Notes: generated from the sequence alone by a model not told the origin. DNA of 6,994 nucleotides from a bacterium (GCA_021767885.1 JAASSM010000089.1:1-6994); one strand, 5' to 3'. Numbered from the stretch's first letter, positions 1 through 5,812 are shown. Translations and numbers: made by a program.

Positions 1-704
1 AGGCCGGACTGGCGCATGCCGCCGCCGAAGCGCTTGCGCAGCCAGCGGCCCCGCTCGATGGTGGCCCGGTCGCCCGCGATGCAGGAACCCACCGGCGCGC
101 CCAGCCCCTTGCTGAAGCAGACCGACACCGTGTCCACCGGCGCGCACATCTCGGCCAGGGACAGGCCGGTGGCCACGTGGGCGTTCCACAGCCGCGCGCC
201 ATCGAGGTGCACGCGCAGGCCGCGGGCGTGGGCGCCCGCGCCCACCTCGCGCACCAGATCCTGGGGGACCACCCGTCCCCCTGCACGGTTGTGGGTGTTC
301 TCCAGGCAGACCAGCGCGGGGATGGGATGGTGGACGTCGCCGGGGCTCAGCGCGGCGGCCACCCGGTCCCACCGCAACGCCCCGCCCTCGCCGGGCACCA
401 GGGCCAGCTGCACGCCGCTCAGCGCGGCGGGGCCGCCGCCCTCGTAGTGATAGATGTGGGCGTCGGCCTCGAGGATCACCTCGTCGCCGGGACGGGTCTG
501 GGCCGCCACCGCGATCTGGTTGGCCATGGTGCCGCTGGGCACGTAGAGGGCGTCCTCCTTGCCCAGCAGCCGGGCCGTCCGCTCCTGGAGGGCGAGGACG
601 GTGGGGTCGTCCCCGAGGACGTCGTCGCCCACCGGGGCGGCTCGCATGGCCTCGTACATGGCCCCGGTGGGCCGGGTCACGGTATCGCTGCGGAGATCGA
701 TCAC
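1..704 (-). CDS. ltaE: Low-specificity L-threonine aldolase (partial, C-terminus beyond left edge)
   Basis: PLP-dependent fold-type I enzyme that cleaves L-threonine and L-allo-threonine to glycine and acetaldehyde in the cytoplasm. The 234 visible residues read without interruption. The N-terminus carries the family hallmark [12 protein letters not shown] (residues 2-13), followed by [24 protein letters not shown] around residues 54-66 and [14 protein letters not shown] near 80-93. The PLP lysine lies in [12 protein letters not shown] at about residue 199, close to Lys197 of the E. coli enzyme. The family is normally about 330-350 residues, so roughly the last 100 are missing. I chose the GTG start at 702-704 because the conserved domain begins at the next codon and GAAAGG lies 8 bases upstream. 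The HU-family gene lies 154 bases upstream on the same strand, so read-through is possible. Confidence 0.95.
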   Translation of the reverse strand, partial: MIDLRSDTVTRPTGAMYEAMRAAPVGDDVLGDDPTVLALQERTARLLGKEDALYVPSGTMANQIAVAAQTRPGDEVILEADAHIYHYEGGGPAALSGVQLALVPGEGGALRWDRVAAALSPGDVHHPIPALVCLENTHNRAGGRVVPQDLVREVGAGAHARGLRVHLDGARLWNAHVATGLSLAEMCAPVDTVSVCFSKGLGAPVGSCIAGDRATIERGRWLRKRFGGGMRQSG

Positions 705-712
705 GGCGGTTG

Positions 713-718
713 CCTTTC
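713..718 (-). promoter_or_regulatory. Ribosome binding site deciding the GTG start of ltaE
   Basis: GAAAGG on the minus strand, 8 bases before the GTG at 704. There is no in-frame ATG at the start of the conserved domain, so this site supports the GTG start. Confidence 0.6.
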
Positions 719-777
719 GCGGAACGTCACATCCGGGGCGGCCGGCGCATCCTGGCGAGGCATGAAGAAGCCGGCGC

Positions 778-803
778 GACCGTCCCACCGGACCGTCCCA
801 CCG
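778..803. repeat. Perfect 2 x 13-bp tandem repeat
   Basis: The unit GACCGTCCCACCG occurs at 778-790 and again immediately at 791-803 with no mismatch. It lies in the 154-base spacer between the HU-family gene and ltaE. It is not an inverted repeat and no U-tract follows it, so I do not call it a terminator. A slippage duplication is the simplest explanation. Confidence 0.85.
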
Positions 804-858
804 GTTTCCTCGTGGCGACGGCCGGGGATGCCGGTCCGCCGCCCGCCAGCTGCGGCGA

Positions 859-1137
859 TTACTCGGAGGCCACCCGATCCTTCAGCATCTTGGAGACCTT
901 GAAGACGGGCACACGGCGCGAGGGCACGGGGACGGCATCGCCCGTGCGCGGGTTGCGCGCCATGCGCTGCTTGCGCTCCTTGACCTTGAACGTCCCGAAG
1001 CCACGGATCTCCAGGTGCTGCCCCTCCACCAGCAGATCGCCGATCTTCTTGAGGAAGAGGTCGACGGTCTCGCCCACTTCCTTCTTGGTCAGACCCGTCC
1101 GCTGGGCGATGTCCTCCACGATATCGGCCTTGGTCAT
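859..1137 (-). CDS. HU/IHF-family nucleoid DNA-binding protein
   Basis: A 92-residue histone-like protein that binds and bends DNA as a dimer in the nucleoid. The N-terminal helices start [11 protein letters not shown] and are followed by the dimer core. The signature GFGTF (residues 46-50) leads into the basic beta-arm, and RNPRTG (61-66) carries the conserved arm-tip proline at 63 that intercalates into DNA in this family. The length is typical (90-100). The sequence does not let me separate HU from an IHF subunit; a single HU-type homodimer is the default reading. The ATG is supported by AAGGAGGG at 1146-1153, 8 bases upstream. A candidate promoter and leader hairpin lie upstream on the same strand, and ltaE follows downstream. 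Confidence 0.96.
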   Translation of the reverse strand: MTKADIVEDIAQRTGLTKKEVGETVDLFLKKIGDLLVEGQHLEIRGFGTFKVKERKQRMARNPRTGDAVPVPSRRVPVFKVSKMLKDRVASE

Positions 1138-1219
1138 TCCGGGCGCCCTCCTTGCGAGCGGTTGGCCCCCCTCGGTACCGGGGCGGGGGGCGGGACAGGG
1201 GTCTTCCGGCGCAGCGGCG

Positions 1220-1239
1220 GGATCCTGGGGCCAGGATCC
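1220..1239 (-). promoter_or_regulatory. Perfect hairpin in the HU-family leader
   Basis: GGATCCTGG (1220-1228) and CCAGGATCC (1231-1239) are exact inverted repeats 2 bases apart. As RNA this gives at least 8 pairs with a 4-base loop. It begins just downstream of the predicted transcription start of the HU-family gene, so it would cap the 5' end of that mRNA. It could instead be a DNA operator. Confidence 0.6.
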
Positions 1240-1247
1240 GGTGCCTC

Positions 1248-1276
1248 ATCGTCGCGCATAAGACCAAACGCGTCAA
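1248..1276 (-). promoter_or_regulatory. Candidate sigma-70-type promoter of the HU-family gene
   Basis: On the minus strand TTGACG (1271-1276) is a 5/6 match to the -35 box. After exactly 17 bases comes GACGAT (1248-1253), a weak -10 that keeps the A at position 2 and the final T. Predicted transcription start is near 1241, giving a leader of about 100 bases. No experimental support. Confidence 0.45.
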
Positions 1277-1515
1277 GGGCTTTGTCGAGACGGCGCGGTC
1301 GCTGATCGCGGACTCTCACACGGCGCGACCGGCGCCCGCATCCGCCGTCGGCCCGGGGCAGGCACATTGCACGCCGCCGCCGCGGGAACCGTCGCAGGAC
1401 ACAACGCGCCCCCATGGGGCCGCGCGCGGTCCGCACCGCCCGCACCCGCACCGCCGGACCACCAACCGTCAGCCGATCAGTCACTTACGCCACAGGCGGC
1501 AACGCTGAGGAACCA

Positions 1516-1531
1516 TGGCACCCGCCTTGCA
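1516..1531 (+). promoter_or_regulatory. Candidate sigma-54 (RpoN) promoter upstream of the FN3 lipoprotein genes
   Basis: TGGCAC (1516-1521), five bases, then TTGCA (1527-1531). This matches the -24/-12 consensus, with the near-invariant GG and GC dinucleotides at the required 10-base separation. It points toward the first lipoprotein gene. Predicted start is near 1542, with a leader of about 130 bases. No clear sigma-70 promoter competes with it nearby. It is a motif match only, and no RpoN or activator gene is in the window. Confidence 0.45.
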
Positions 1532-1672
1532 GCCGGCCGGGCGGAGCGGGCCGGAGGAGTCGAGAGCTCAAAGCAACCGTGCCACTGCATCCCTGAGTCG
1601 CTTCTCCGACCGCTCCCCAGCTTGCTGAACATCTCGCCATCGGGCGACAAGCGAACCAAGGAGGACCTGACC

Positions 1673-2113
1673 ATGGCCAGCAAGAAGCTCATCCTGACCC
1701 TGACGTGCATCGCCGCCCTGGCCTTCCTGGCCGTCGGCTGCGGCAGCGACGACGACAGCCCCACCGGCCCCGTGGTGGACACCGCGCCCCCGGCCCTGCC
1801 CAGCAACCTGCAGGCGGTCTACGACGAGGCCCAGGCCGCGGCGGTGATCTCCTGGGCGCCCAACACCACGGACGCCGACCTCGCCGGCTACCTGGTCTCC
1901 CGCGCGAGCTACGACCTCGATCCCGTCGAGCTGGTCAGCGCCCCCCAGAGCGCCAACCAGTTCCAGGATGCCGACGTCGCCAGCTGCGGCCGTCAGGTGA
2001 CCTACTACATCTCGGCGGTGGATGAGAGCGGCAACGTGAGCGCCGCCGCCACCGTGGCGCTGGAGTTCCAGCCGGAGGCCGACCAGGCCGACGAGTGCCG
2101 GACCCGCTTCTGA
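1673..2113 (+). CDS. Small lipoprotein with one fibronectin type III domain (FN3 lipoprotein A)
   Basis: A 146-residue protein whose specific function I do not recognise. The signal peptide has two lysines (residues 4-5), a hydrophobic core (6-21) and a lipobox-like LAVGC with the lipidated cysteine at 23, so it should be membrane-anchored. An acid-rich tether (GSDDDSPTGP) follows, then a single FN3 beta-sandwich from about 36 to 133. The FN3 landmarks are the WAP tryptophan near 61, DADLAGYLVSR (67-76), the YYISAVD strand (111-117) and SGNVS. Cysteines at 105 and 142 could form a disulfide tying the C-terminal tail to the domain. The ATG was chosen because the signal peptide starts there and AAGGAGG lies at 1658-1664; the frame is open further upstream, but that part is GC-rich leader. 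It is paralogous to the next gene. Confidence 0.85.
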   Translation: MASKKLILTLTCIAALAFLAVGCGSDDDSPTGPVVDTAPPALPSNLQAVYDEAQAAAVISWAPNTTDADLAGYLVSRASYDLDPVELVSAPQSANQFQDADVASCGRQVTYYISAVDESGNVSAAATVALEFQPEADQADECRTRF

Positions 2114-2154
2114 TCACGGCCGAGGGGGATGGTTCCCTGACGCTTCGTTGCCCA

Positions 2155-2189
2155 CGGGACCTTCCGCCGCCAGCCGGTGGGAGGTCCCG
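2155..2189 (+). promoter_or_regulatory. 15-bp intercistronic RNA stem-loop between the two lipoprotein genes
   Basis: Arms 2155-2169 and 2175-2189 form 15 consecutive pairs closing the 5-base loop CCAGC. Thirteen pairs are Watson-Crick and two (2163/2181 and 2166/2178) are G-U wobbles when read as plus-strand RNA. On the minus strand those two become A-C mismatches, so the structure is best in the plus-strand transcript. No U-tract follows, which argues against a standard intrinsic terminator. It could be an attenuator, a 3'-end stabiliser for the first message or a processing site. Confidence 0.7.
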
Positions 2190-2226
2190 GGCACATCGAG
2201 AACCTGCTGGATCCAGGAGAGACACC

Positions 2227-2655
2227 ATGCCGCGCCGCACCGCCGCCCTGCTGATCCTCGCCCTGCCCGCGATCGCCCTGCTGACCGCCTGCGGCAGCGA
2301 CTCCGCGCCCACCGCGCCGCCCGCCGTCCCCCGGTCCGCGCCGGACACCAGCCCGCCGGCCTCCCCGGTGGGCCTGGCCACCCAGAACCTCGCCCTGCTG
2401 CGCGTCAAGGTGGCCTGGCAGGCCAACGTCACCGACCCCGACCTGGTGGGCTATCGCCTCACGCGGACCGGTTCGGGCCGGACGGTGGTCCTGGTGGATG
2501 AACCGGCGGACGCCACGCATTTCGTGGACGACCATCCCTTCGACGGGCTGGCCGTCTACGCCGTCACCGCCGTGGATGCCGCGGGTAACGAGAGCCCCGC
2601 CGCCACCATCACTCACGACCTCGCGACCCGGACGCCGGATCTGCTGCGCCAGTGA
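2227..2655 (+). CDS. Small lipoprotein with one fibronectin type III domain (FN3 lipoprotein B)
   Basis: A 142-residue protein of unknown function, paralogous to the preceding gene. The signal peptide has arginines at 3-4, a hydrophobic stretch (6-19) and a canonical lipobox LTAC with the lipidated cysteine at 22. A Pro/Ala/Ser-rich tether (about 23-44) follows, then one FN3 domain. Shared landmarks with its neighbour are DTSPPASP, the VAW tryptophan near 64, TDPDLVGYRLTR (69-80) and TAVDAAGNESPAAT. It lacks the two domain cysteines of its neighbour. The ATG has AGGAGA at 2215-2220, six bases upstream. The gene starts 113 bases after the first lipoprotein stops, with the strong stem-loop between. 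Its last 47 bases overlap the convergent glycosyltransferase gene. Confidence 0.85.
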   Translation: MPRRTAALLILALPAIALLTACGSDSAPTAPPAVPRSAPDTSPPASPVGLATQNLALLRVKVAWQANVTDPDLVGYRLTRTGSGRTVVLVDEPADATHFVDDHPFDGLAVYAVTAVDAAGNESPAATITHDLATRTPDLLRQ

Positions 2656-3778
2656 CCGGCAGGCCGGACCAGGCGGCCCACACCACCTCGGTGTCCAGGG
2701 TCTCCAGCCAGCCGAACTCCGGCCCGCGCGGATCGTCTCGCCGCGCGGGGGCCCGGAGCGCCACCACGCGCGGCGACGGCGGCTTCCAGAGCCCGGGATC
2801 GGTGGGGCCGAAGAGCGCCACCGTGGGCACCTCGAGCGCCCCGGCCACGTGCATCACCCCGGTATCGTTGCACAGGAAGCGCTCCGACCGCGCGAGCAGG
2901 GCCGCCGCCGTGCCCACGTCCAGGGGCGGCGCCACCACCACCGGCGCCGCGCCGTCCGCGCGCGGCGGCAGGGCCGCGCGCATGGCCGCGAGCGCGTCCT
3001 GGTCGGCCGGTCCGTGGAGCACCAGGACGGGATGGCCGGCCGCGGCCGCACGGGCCGCCACGGCGGCGAAGCGGTCCGCCGGCCAGACGTTCTGGCGCTT
3101 GCCAGCCCCCGGATGCAGGGCCCAGAACGGCCCCGGCGGCAGCAGTCGCGCCGCCAGCGCGGCGGCCGCGACCTGCTGATCGGGAGAGGGGACCACCACG
3201 GTGGCGAGGTCGTCGGTGGTGATGCCCACCGCCTGCAGGGGCGCCAGGCTGTGCTCCACCGAGTGCCGATCGAGTTCTGGCGAGGACGGCAGCCGCAGGC
3301 TGTAGGCCCGGGCCACGTCCGATCCGAAGGGCGCGCTGTCGCCGCCGATCACCCAGCGCGCGGGCGACCAGAGCGCCAGGAAGGCGCTGGTGGCCGAGAA
3401 GGAGACGCTGTTGAGGACCACGGCCAGCTCGGCATCCCAGGCGCGGATCCGGGCGAGGAAGGCGCGCAGGGCGGCCGGCCGGCGCCACAGCCGCTGCTCG
3501 AACAGGAAGATCCGGCGCAGGTGGGGATTGTGGGCCACCACCTGGCGGTTCACCGGCGCGGTGACCAGGGCGATCTCCGCCTCCGGCCAGGCCTCCTGCA
3601 GGGCGCGCAGGGCCGGCGTCGCGCAGACCATGTCGCCCATCTGGTTGTGCTGGCGCACCACCAGGATCCGGCGCGGGCGCAGCGCCAGCAGGGCGTCGGC
3701 CGTGAGCGCCGGACGCGCCCAGCGCCGGGCGAGCCGGCCGGTGAGTCGCCGCTTGAGCCGTCTGGTGAACTCCGCCAT
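2609..3778 (-). CDS. Glycosyltransferase family 9 (heptosyltransferase-like)
   Basis: A 389-residue protein of the ADP-heptose:LPS heptosyltransferase superfamily (WaaC/WaaF/WaaQ-like), expected to add a sugar to lipopolysaccharide core or another surface glycan on the cytoplasmic face of the inner membrane. The first GT-B domain carries QMGDMVCATPALRAL (46-60), with the family's catalytic-type Asp at 49. The second carries HPGAGKRQNVWP (222-233), NDTGVMHVAGAL (304-315) and GPTDP (324-328), the nucleotide-sugar binding signature. A basic N-terminal extension (about 1-37) could contact membrane. Length is slightly above the usual 320-360. Donor and acceptor cannot be read from sequence, and no LPS cluster surrounds it. 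The ATG has only a weak purine-rich site (GAGGCG). The C-terminal coding end overlaps the convergent lipoprotein gene by 47 bases. Confidence 0.92.
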   Translation of the reverse strand: MAEFTRRLKRRLTGRLARRWARPALTADALLALRPRRILVVRQHNQMGDMVCATPALRALQEAWPEAEIALVTAPVNRQVVAHNPHLRRIFLFEQRLWRRPAALRAFLARIRAWDAELAVVLNSVSFSATSAFLALWSPARWVIGGDSAPFGSDVARAYSLRLPSSPELDRHSVEHSLAPLQAVGITTDDLATVVVPSPDQQVAAAALAARLLPPGPFWALHPGAGKRQNVWPADRFAAVAARAAAAGHPVLVLHGPADQDALAAMRAALPPRADGAAPVVVAPPLDVGTAAALLARSERFLCNDTGVMHVAGALEVPTVALFGPTDPGLWKPPSPRVVALRAPARRDDPRGPEFGWLETLDTEVVWAAWSGLPVTGAADPASGSRGRE

Positions 3779-3844
3779 GGCTTCGCCTCAAGTCCGGGGC
3801 CCTGGCGGCCGATCATGGGGCAGCCGCCGTCCTCGCCATCTCAC

Positions 3845-3872
3845 CGTCCCGGGCGTCCGCGACGTCCCGGGC
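3845..3872. repeat. Pair of 10-bp direct repeats in a divergent promoter region
   Basis: CGTCCCGGGC occurs at 3845-3854 and 3863-3872, with starts 18 bases apart. Each contains the palindrome CCCGGG. They lie in the 117-base gap between the divergent glycosyltransferase and small membrane-protein genes. A paired regulator site is possible, but GC-rich chance repetition is equally likely. Confidence 0.4.
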
Positions 3873-3895
3873 CCTCTGCCCGCGCCGGAGGAGCC

Positions 3896-4168
3896 ATGCG
3901 CCGCCTGCGTACCGCCAGCATCATCCTCGCCTGGCTCGCCGTCCTCGCGCTCGCCGGCTACGAGGTGGTCCAGAAGGCTCCCGAGACGGGCCTGGGCCCC
4001 CTGCCAGGGTCCGCCCTCGCCGCCCAGGCCGACCGCGAGGTCCGGTACCGGGCGCTGACCGGCGTGATGCCGCTGGATCAGCTGCTGCACGAGTCGCTCG
4101 AGGCCTGCCTCTACTACGAGGGCCTGGCCACCGGGCGGGTCCGCCGGCTCGACCGCCGCGGCCGGTAG
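3896..4168 (+). CDS. Small membrane-anchored protein of unknown function
   Basis: A 90-residue protein I do not recognise. A short basic N-terminus (MRRLR) precedes a hydrophobic helix from about residue 7 to 25, rich in Ala, Leu and Ile, with no cysteine at its end. It therefore reads as an uncleaved signal anchor or single transmembrane segment, not a lipoprotein. The rest (about 60 residues) is soluble, contains LLHESLEACLYYEG (63-76), and ends in a strongly basic tail (RVRRLDRRGR). The ATG has GGAGGAG at 3887-3893 close upstream. Support for its being real: good ribosome binding site, amphipathic layout and a position in an otherwise empty 450-base gap between two minus-strand genes. Its solitary position gives no functional clue. 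Confidence 0.62.
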   Translation: MRRLRTASIILAWLAVLALAGYEVVQKAPETGLGPLPGSALAAQADREVRYRALTGVMPLDQLLHESLEACLYYEGLATGRVRRLDRRGR

Positions 4169-4170
4169 CG

Positions 4171-4212
4171 CGGCGCCGGCCCGCCGCCGGTGCGATGTCG
4201 TCCCGGCGCCGG
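4171..4212. terminator. Possible bidirectional terminator between convergent genes
   Basis: CGGCGCCGG (4171-4179) can pair with CCGGCGCCG (4204-4212). A smaller stem, GCGCCGGC (4173-4180) with GCCGGTGC (4186-4193, one G-U), competes with it. It sits between the convergent small membrane-protein gene and rsgA. There is no U-tract on either side, and such stems arise easily in GC-rich DNA. Confidence 0.3.
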
Positions 4213-4231
4213 CCTCACGCGGTCGCCCCTC

Positions 4232-5209
4232 TCAGTACCCCTGCAGCTCGCGCTGACGATCCTCCAGGTCCCGCAAGATGTCCAGGTAGGCCTCGTGGCG
4301 CCAGGCCGGGATGTCGCCACGGCCCACGGCGGCCTTGACGCCGCAACCGGGCTCGTCACGGTGCCAGCACGAGCGGAACCGGCAGTCCTCCGCCGGCGCG
4401 GTGAAGTCCGGGAAGCAGGTGCGCAGCTCCTCGGGCGGAAGATCCCAGGGGTCGAACCCGCGCAGACCTGGCGAGTCGGCCAGGAACCCGCCTCCGGGCA
4501 GCCGGAACAGCTCGGTGTGGGTGGTGGTGTGCCGGCCGAGGCCGGTCTTGCCGGTGACCGCGCCGGTGCGCAGCTGCAGGTCCGGTGCGATGACGTTCAG
4601 CAGGCTGCTCTTGCCAACCCCCGAGGCGCCCAGCACCAGGGAGACCCGGCCGGCCAGCCGCCCGGCCAGCGCCGCGACGCCGGTCTCCGTCTCCGCCGAC
4701 GTGCGCACCACGTCCACCCCCAGCCCGGCGTAGTAGTCCCAGCGGGGATCGCGGGCCAGGACGGGATCGAGGTCCACCTTGTTCAGGCAGAGCACGGCGC
4801 GGACGCCGTAACGCTCGGCCGCCACCAGCAGCCGGTCGACCAGCGCCCCCTGGGGCGCCGGCCGGGCCACCGACTGCACCGCCACCAGCTGGTCCAGGTT
4901 GGCCATGAGCACCTGCTCGCGCTGGCCCCCGGCCCGCCGTGCCGCGCGCCGCGAGACCCGGTTGCGCCGCGGCAGCACCGCCTCCACCACCGCGGTGGGC
5001 TCGGCCCCCTCGGCCACGGCGGGCAGCGGCCGGACACGGACGCGGTCCCCCGCCACCACCACCGCCTGGGTCCGCTGCCGCCCCTGCTTGAGCCGGCCGC
5101 GCAGCTGGCTGAGGTAGATGGCACCGCCCACGTCCACCCGGCAGGTGCCGGCGCCGGCGCGGATGACGATGCCCTCGCGGGCGTCCTCGCTCTGGGGCTG
5201 GTCGGTCAC
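4232..5209 (-). CDS. rsgA: Ribosome small subunit-dependent GTPase A
   Basis: A 325-residue circularly permuted GTPase (RsgA/YjeQ) that acts late in 30S ribosomal subunit assembly. After an N-terminal OB-fold region (about 1-90), the GTPase motifs appear in permuted order: G4 NKVD (143-146), G5-like TSA (170-172), P-loop GASGVGKS (194-201), the G2 region GRHTTTH (225-231) and G3 DSPG (245-248). The C-terminal zinc site is C276-x4-C281-x-H283-x5-C289, the family pattern. Length lies between B. subtilis (about 298) and E. coli (about 350). I prefer the GTG at 5209, because GAAAGGCGG is 6 bases upstream. An in-frame TTG at 5275 would add 22 low-complexity residues without a good site. ptsN is divergent, 137 bases away. 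Confidence 0.96.
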   Translation of the reverse strand: MTDQPQSEDAREGIVIRAGAGTCRVDVGGAIYLSQLRGRLKQGRQRTQAVVVAGDRVRVRPLPAVAEGAEPTAVVEAVLPRRNRVSRRAARRAGGQREQVLMANLDQLVAVQSVARPAPQGALVDRLLVAAERYGVRAVLCLNKVDLDPVLARDPRWDYYAGLGVDVVRTSAETETGVAALAGRLAGRVSLVLGASGVGKSSLLNVIAPDLQLRTGAVTGKTGLGRHTTTHTELFRLPGGGFLADSPGLRGFDPWDLPPEELRTCFPDFTAPAEDCRFRSCWHRDEPGCGVKAAVGRGDIPAWRHEAYLDILRDLEDRQRELQGY

Positions 5210-5215
5210 GGTGAT

Positions 5216-5224
5216 CCGCCTTTC
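5216..5224 (-). promoter_or_regulatory. Ribosome binding site deciding the GTG start of rsgA
   Basis: GAAAGGCGG on the minus strand, 6 bases before the GTG at 5209. It favours this start over the in-frame TTG at 5275. Confidence 0.55.
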
Positions 5225-5280
5225 GGCCGGCCGCGCAGGGCTCGCCGGGACACGATCCGATCTTGCTCTCGGCAACCCGT

Positions 5281-5330
5281 TTGCCTAGGTTACGGCTTGT
5301 CAGCGGATCAATAGATACAACGCGATCGCA
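5281..5330. promoter_or_regulatory. Relatively AT-rich divergent promoter region of rsgA and ptsN
   Basis: The gap between the two divergent genes is visibly richer in A and T than its surroundings (for example ATCAATAGATACAA at 5307-5320). On the plus strand TTGTCA (5297-5302) and TACAAC (5316-5321) resemble -35 and -10 boxes, but at 13 bases they are too close for a standard promoter. On the minus strand TTGATC (5305-5310) resembles a -35 without a good -10. I infer promoters are here but cannot place them. Confidence 0.35.
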
Positions 5331-5346
5331 AGGTGGTGCAACGACC

Positions 5347-5811
5347 ATGGACATTGCCGAGGTCCTGAAGCACACGTCGCCGGAGCTCTTCCTCCCCTCC
5401 CTCGAGTCCGGCGACAAGGCCGGAGTCCTCCAGGAACTCGTGGCCGGACTGGTCGCCGCCTCCCCCAGGATCACCCGACAGGACGCCATCTTGCAGATGC
5501 TCGAGAGCCGCGAGGCCCTGGGCAGCACGGCCGTGGGCCCGGGCGTGGCGTTCCCCCACGGGCGGACCCTCGCCGTGCAGAAGCTGACCGTCCTGATCGC
5601 CCGGTCGCCGCAGGGCGTGGACTTCGACTCGGTGGACGGCGACCCCACGCACCTGTTCTTCGTGCTCATCGCGCCGCCCCAGGACAGCGGCCACAAGTAC
5701 ATCAAGTCCCTGGCCGCGCTCACCGACCGGCTGCAGGACGCCGGCCTCCGCGAGAAGCTGCTGGCCGCCGAGGATTACGACGCGTTCTGCACCGCCTTGC
5801 AGGAGGGTTGA
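5347..5811 (+). CDS. ptsN: PtsN-like EIIA domain protein (PTS fructose/nitrogen-regulatory type)
   Basis: A 154-residue stand-alone EIIA domain of the fructose/mannitol-(Ntr) PTS family. It would accept phosphate from HPr or NPr on a histidine and regulate partners, not transport sugar itself. The phospho-site is in GVAFPHGR with His71, matching His73 of E. coli PtsN; nearby SREALGSTAVGPG (54-66) and FFVLIAPPQ (104-112) are typical of the fold. Length fits PtsN (about 150-163). The ATG has AAGGTGGTG at 5330-5338, 8 bases upstream; an upstream in-frame start at 5263 would add non-conserved residues. The zinc-ribbon gene follows after one base, so the two form an operon. No EI, NPr, EIIB/EIIC, hpf or rpoN gene is within the window, so the regulated partner is unknown. 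Confidence 0.9.
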   Translation: MDIAEVLKHTSPELFLPSLESGDKAGVLQELVAGLVAASPRITRQDAILQMLESREALGSTAVGPGVAFPHGRTLAVQKLTVLIARSPQGVDFDSVDGDPTHLFFVLIAPPQDSGHKYIKSLAALTDRLQDAGLREKLLAAEDYDAFCTALQEG

Positions 5812-5812
5812 G

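Larger units (their letters stand above)
1138..1672. other. 535-base intergenic region between divergent HU-family and lipoprotein genes
   Basis: No convincing gene in either strand. The open frames here have no family resemblance and mostly extend from neighbouring genes. On the minus strand it holds the HU ribosome binding site (1146-1153), a leader hairpin (1220-1239) and a candidate sigma-70-type promoter (1248-1276). On the plus strand it holds a sigma-54-like site (1516-1531) and the ribosome binding site of the first lipoprotein (1658-1664). Between about 1280 and 1510 I see only GC-rich sequence with short palindromes, such as CCCCATGGGG at 1410-1419. Confidence 0.7.

Noticed and set aside
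177..902. 241-codon open frame on the plus strand
   Set aside because: Antisense to ltaE and the end of the HU-family gene; no recognisable domain.
1367..1672. N-terminal extension of FN3 lipoprotein A
   Set aside because: The frame is open upstream, but the signal peptide begins at 1673 with a strong ribosome binding site; the upstream translation is Pro/Ala/His-rich leader.
2155..2189. Intrinsic terminator of FN3 lipoprotein A
   Set aside because: The stem is strong but no U-tract follows, so I list it as an RNA stem-loop of undetermined role and not as a terminator.
2613..3791. 392-codon open frame on the minus strand overlapping the glycosyltransferase
   Set aside because: Other frame of the same region; translation is Gly/Ala/Pro-rich with no GT9 motifs, while the 2609-3778 frame has all of them.
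2498..4168. 556-codon open frame on the plus strand
   Set aside because: Most of it lies antisense to the glycosyltransferase, has low-complexity Arg/Gly/His-rich composition typical of GC-rich shadow frames, and lacks domains. Only its last 91 codons (from 3896) look like a gene.
4190..5314. 374-codon open frame on the plus strand
   Set aside because: Antisense shadow of rsgA with Gln/His/Gly-rich low-complexity translation.
4356..5723. 455-codon open frame on the minus strand
   Set aside because: It is an out-of-frame shadow of rsgA and antisense to ptsN, Gly/Arg/Ala-rich and without motifs; both real genes have complete family signatures.
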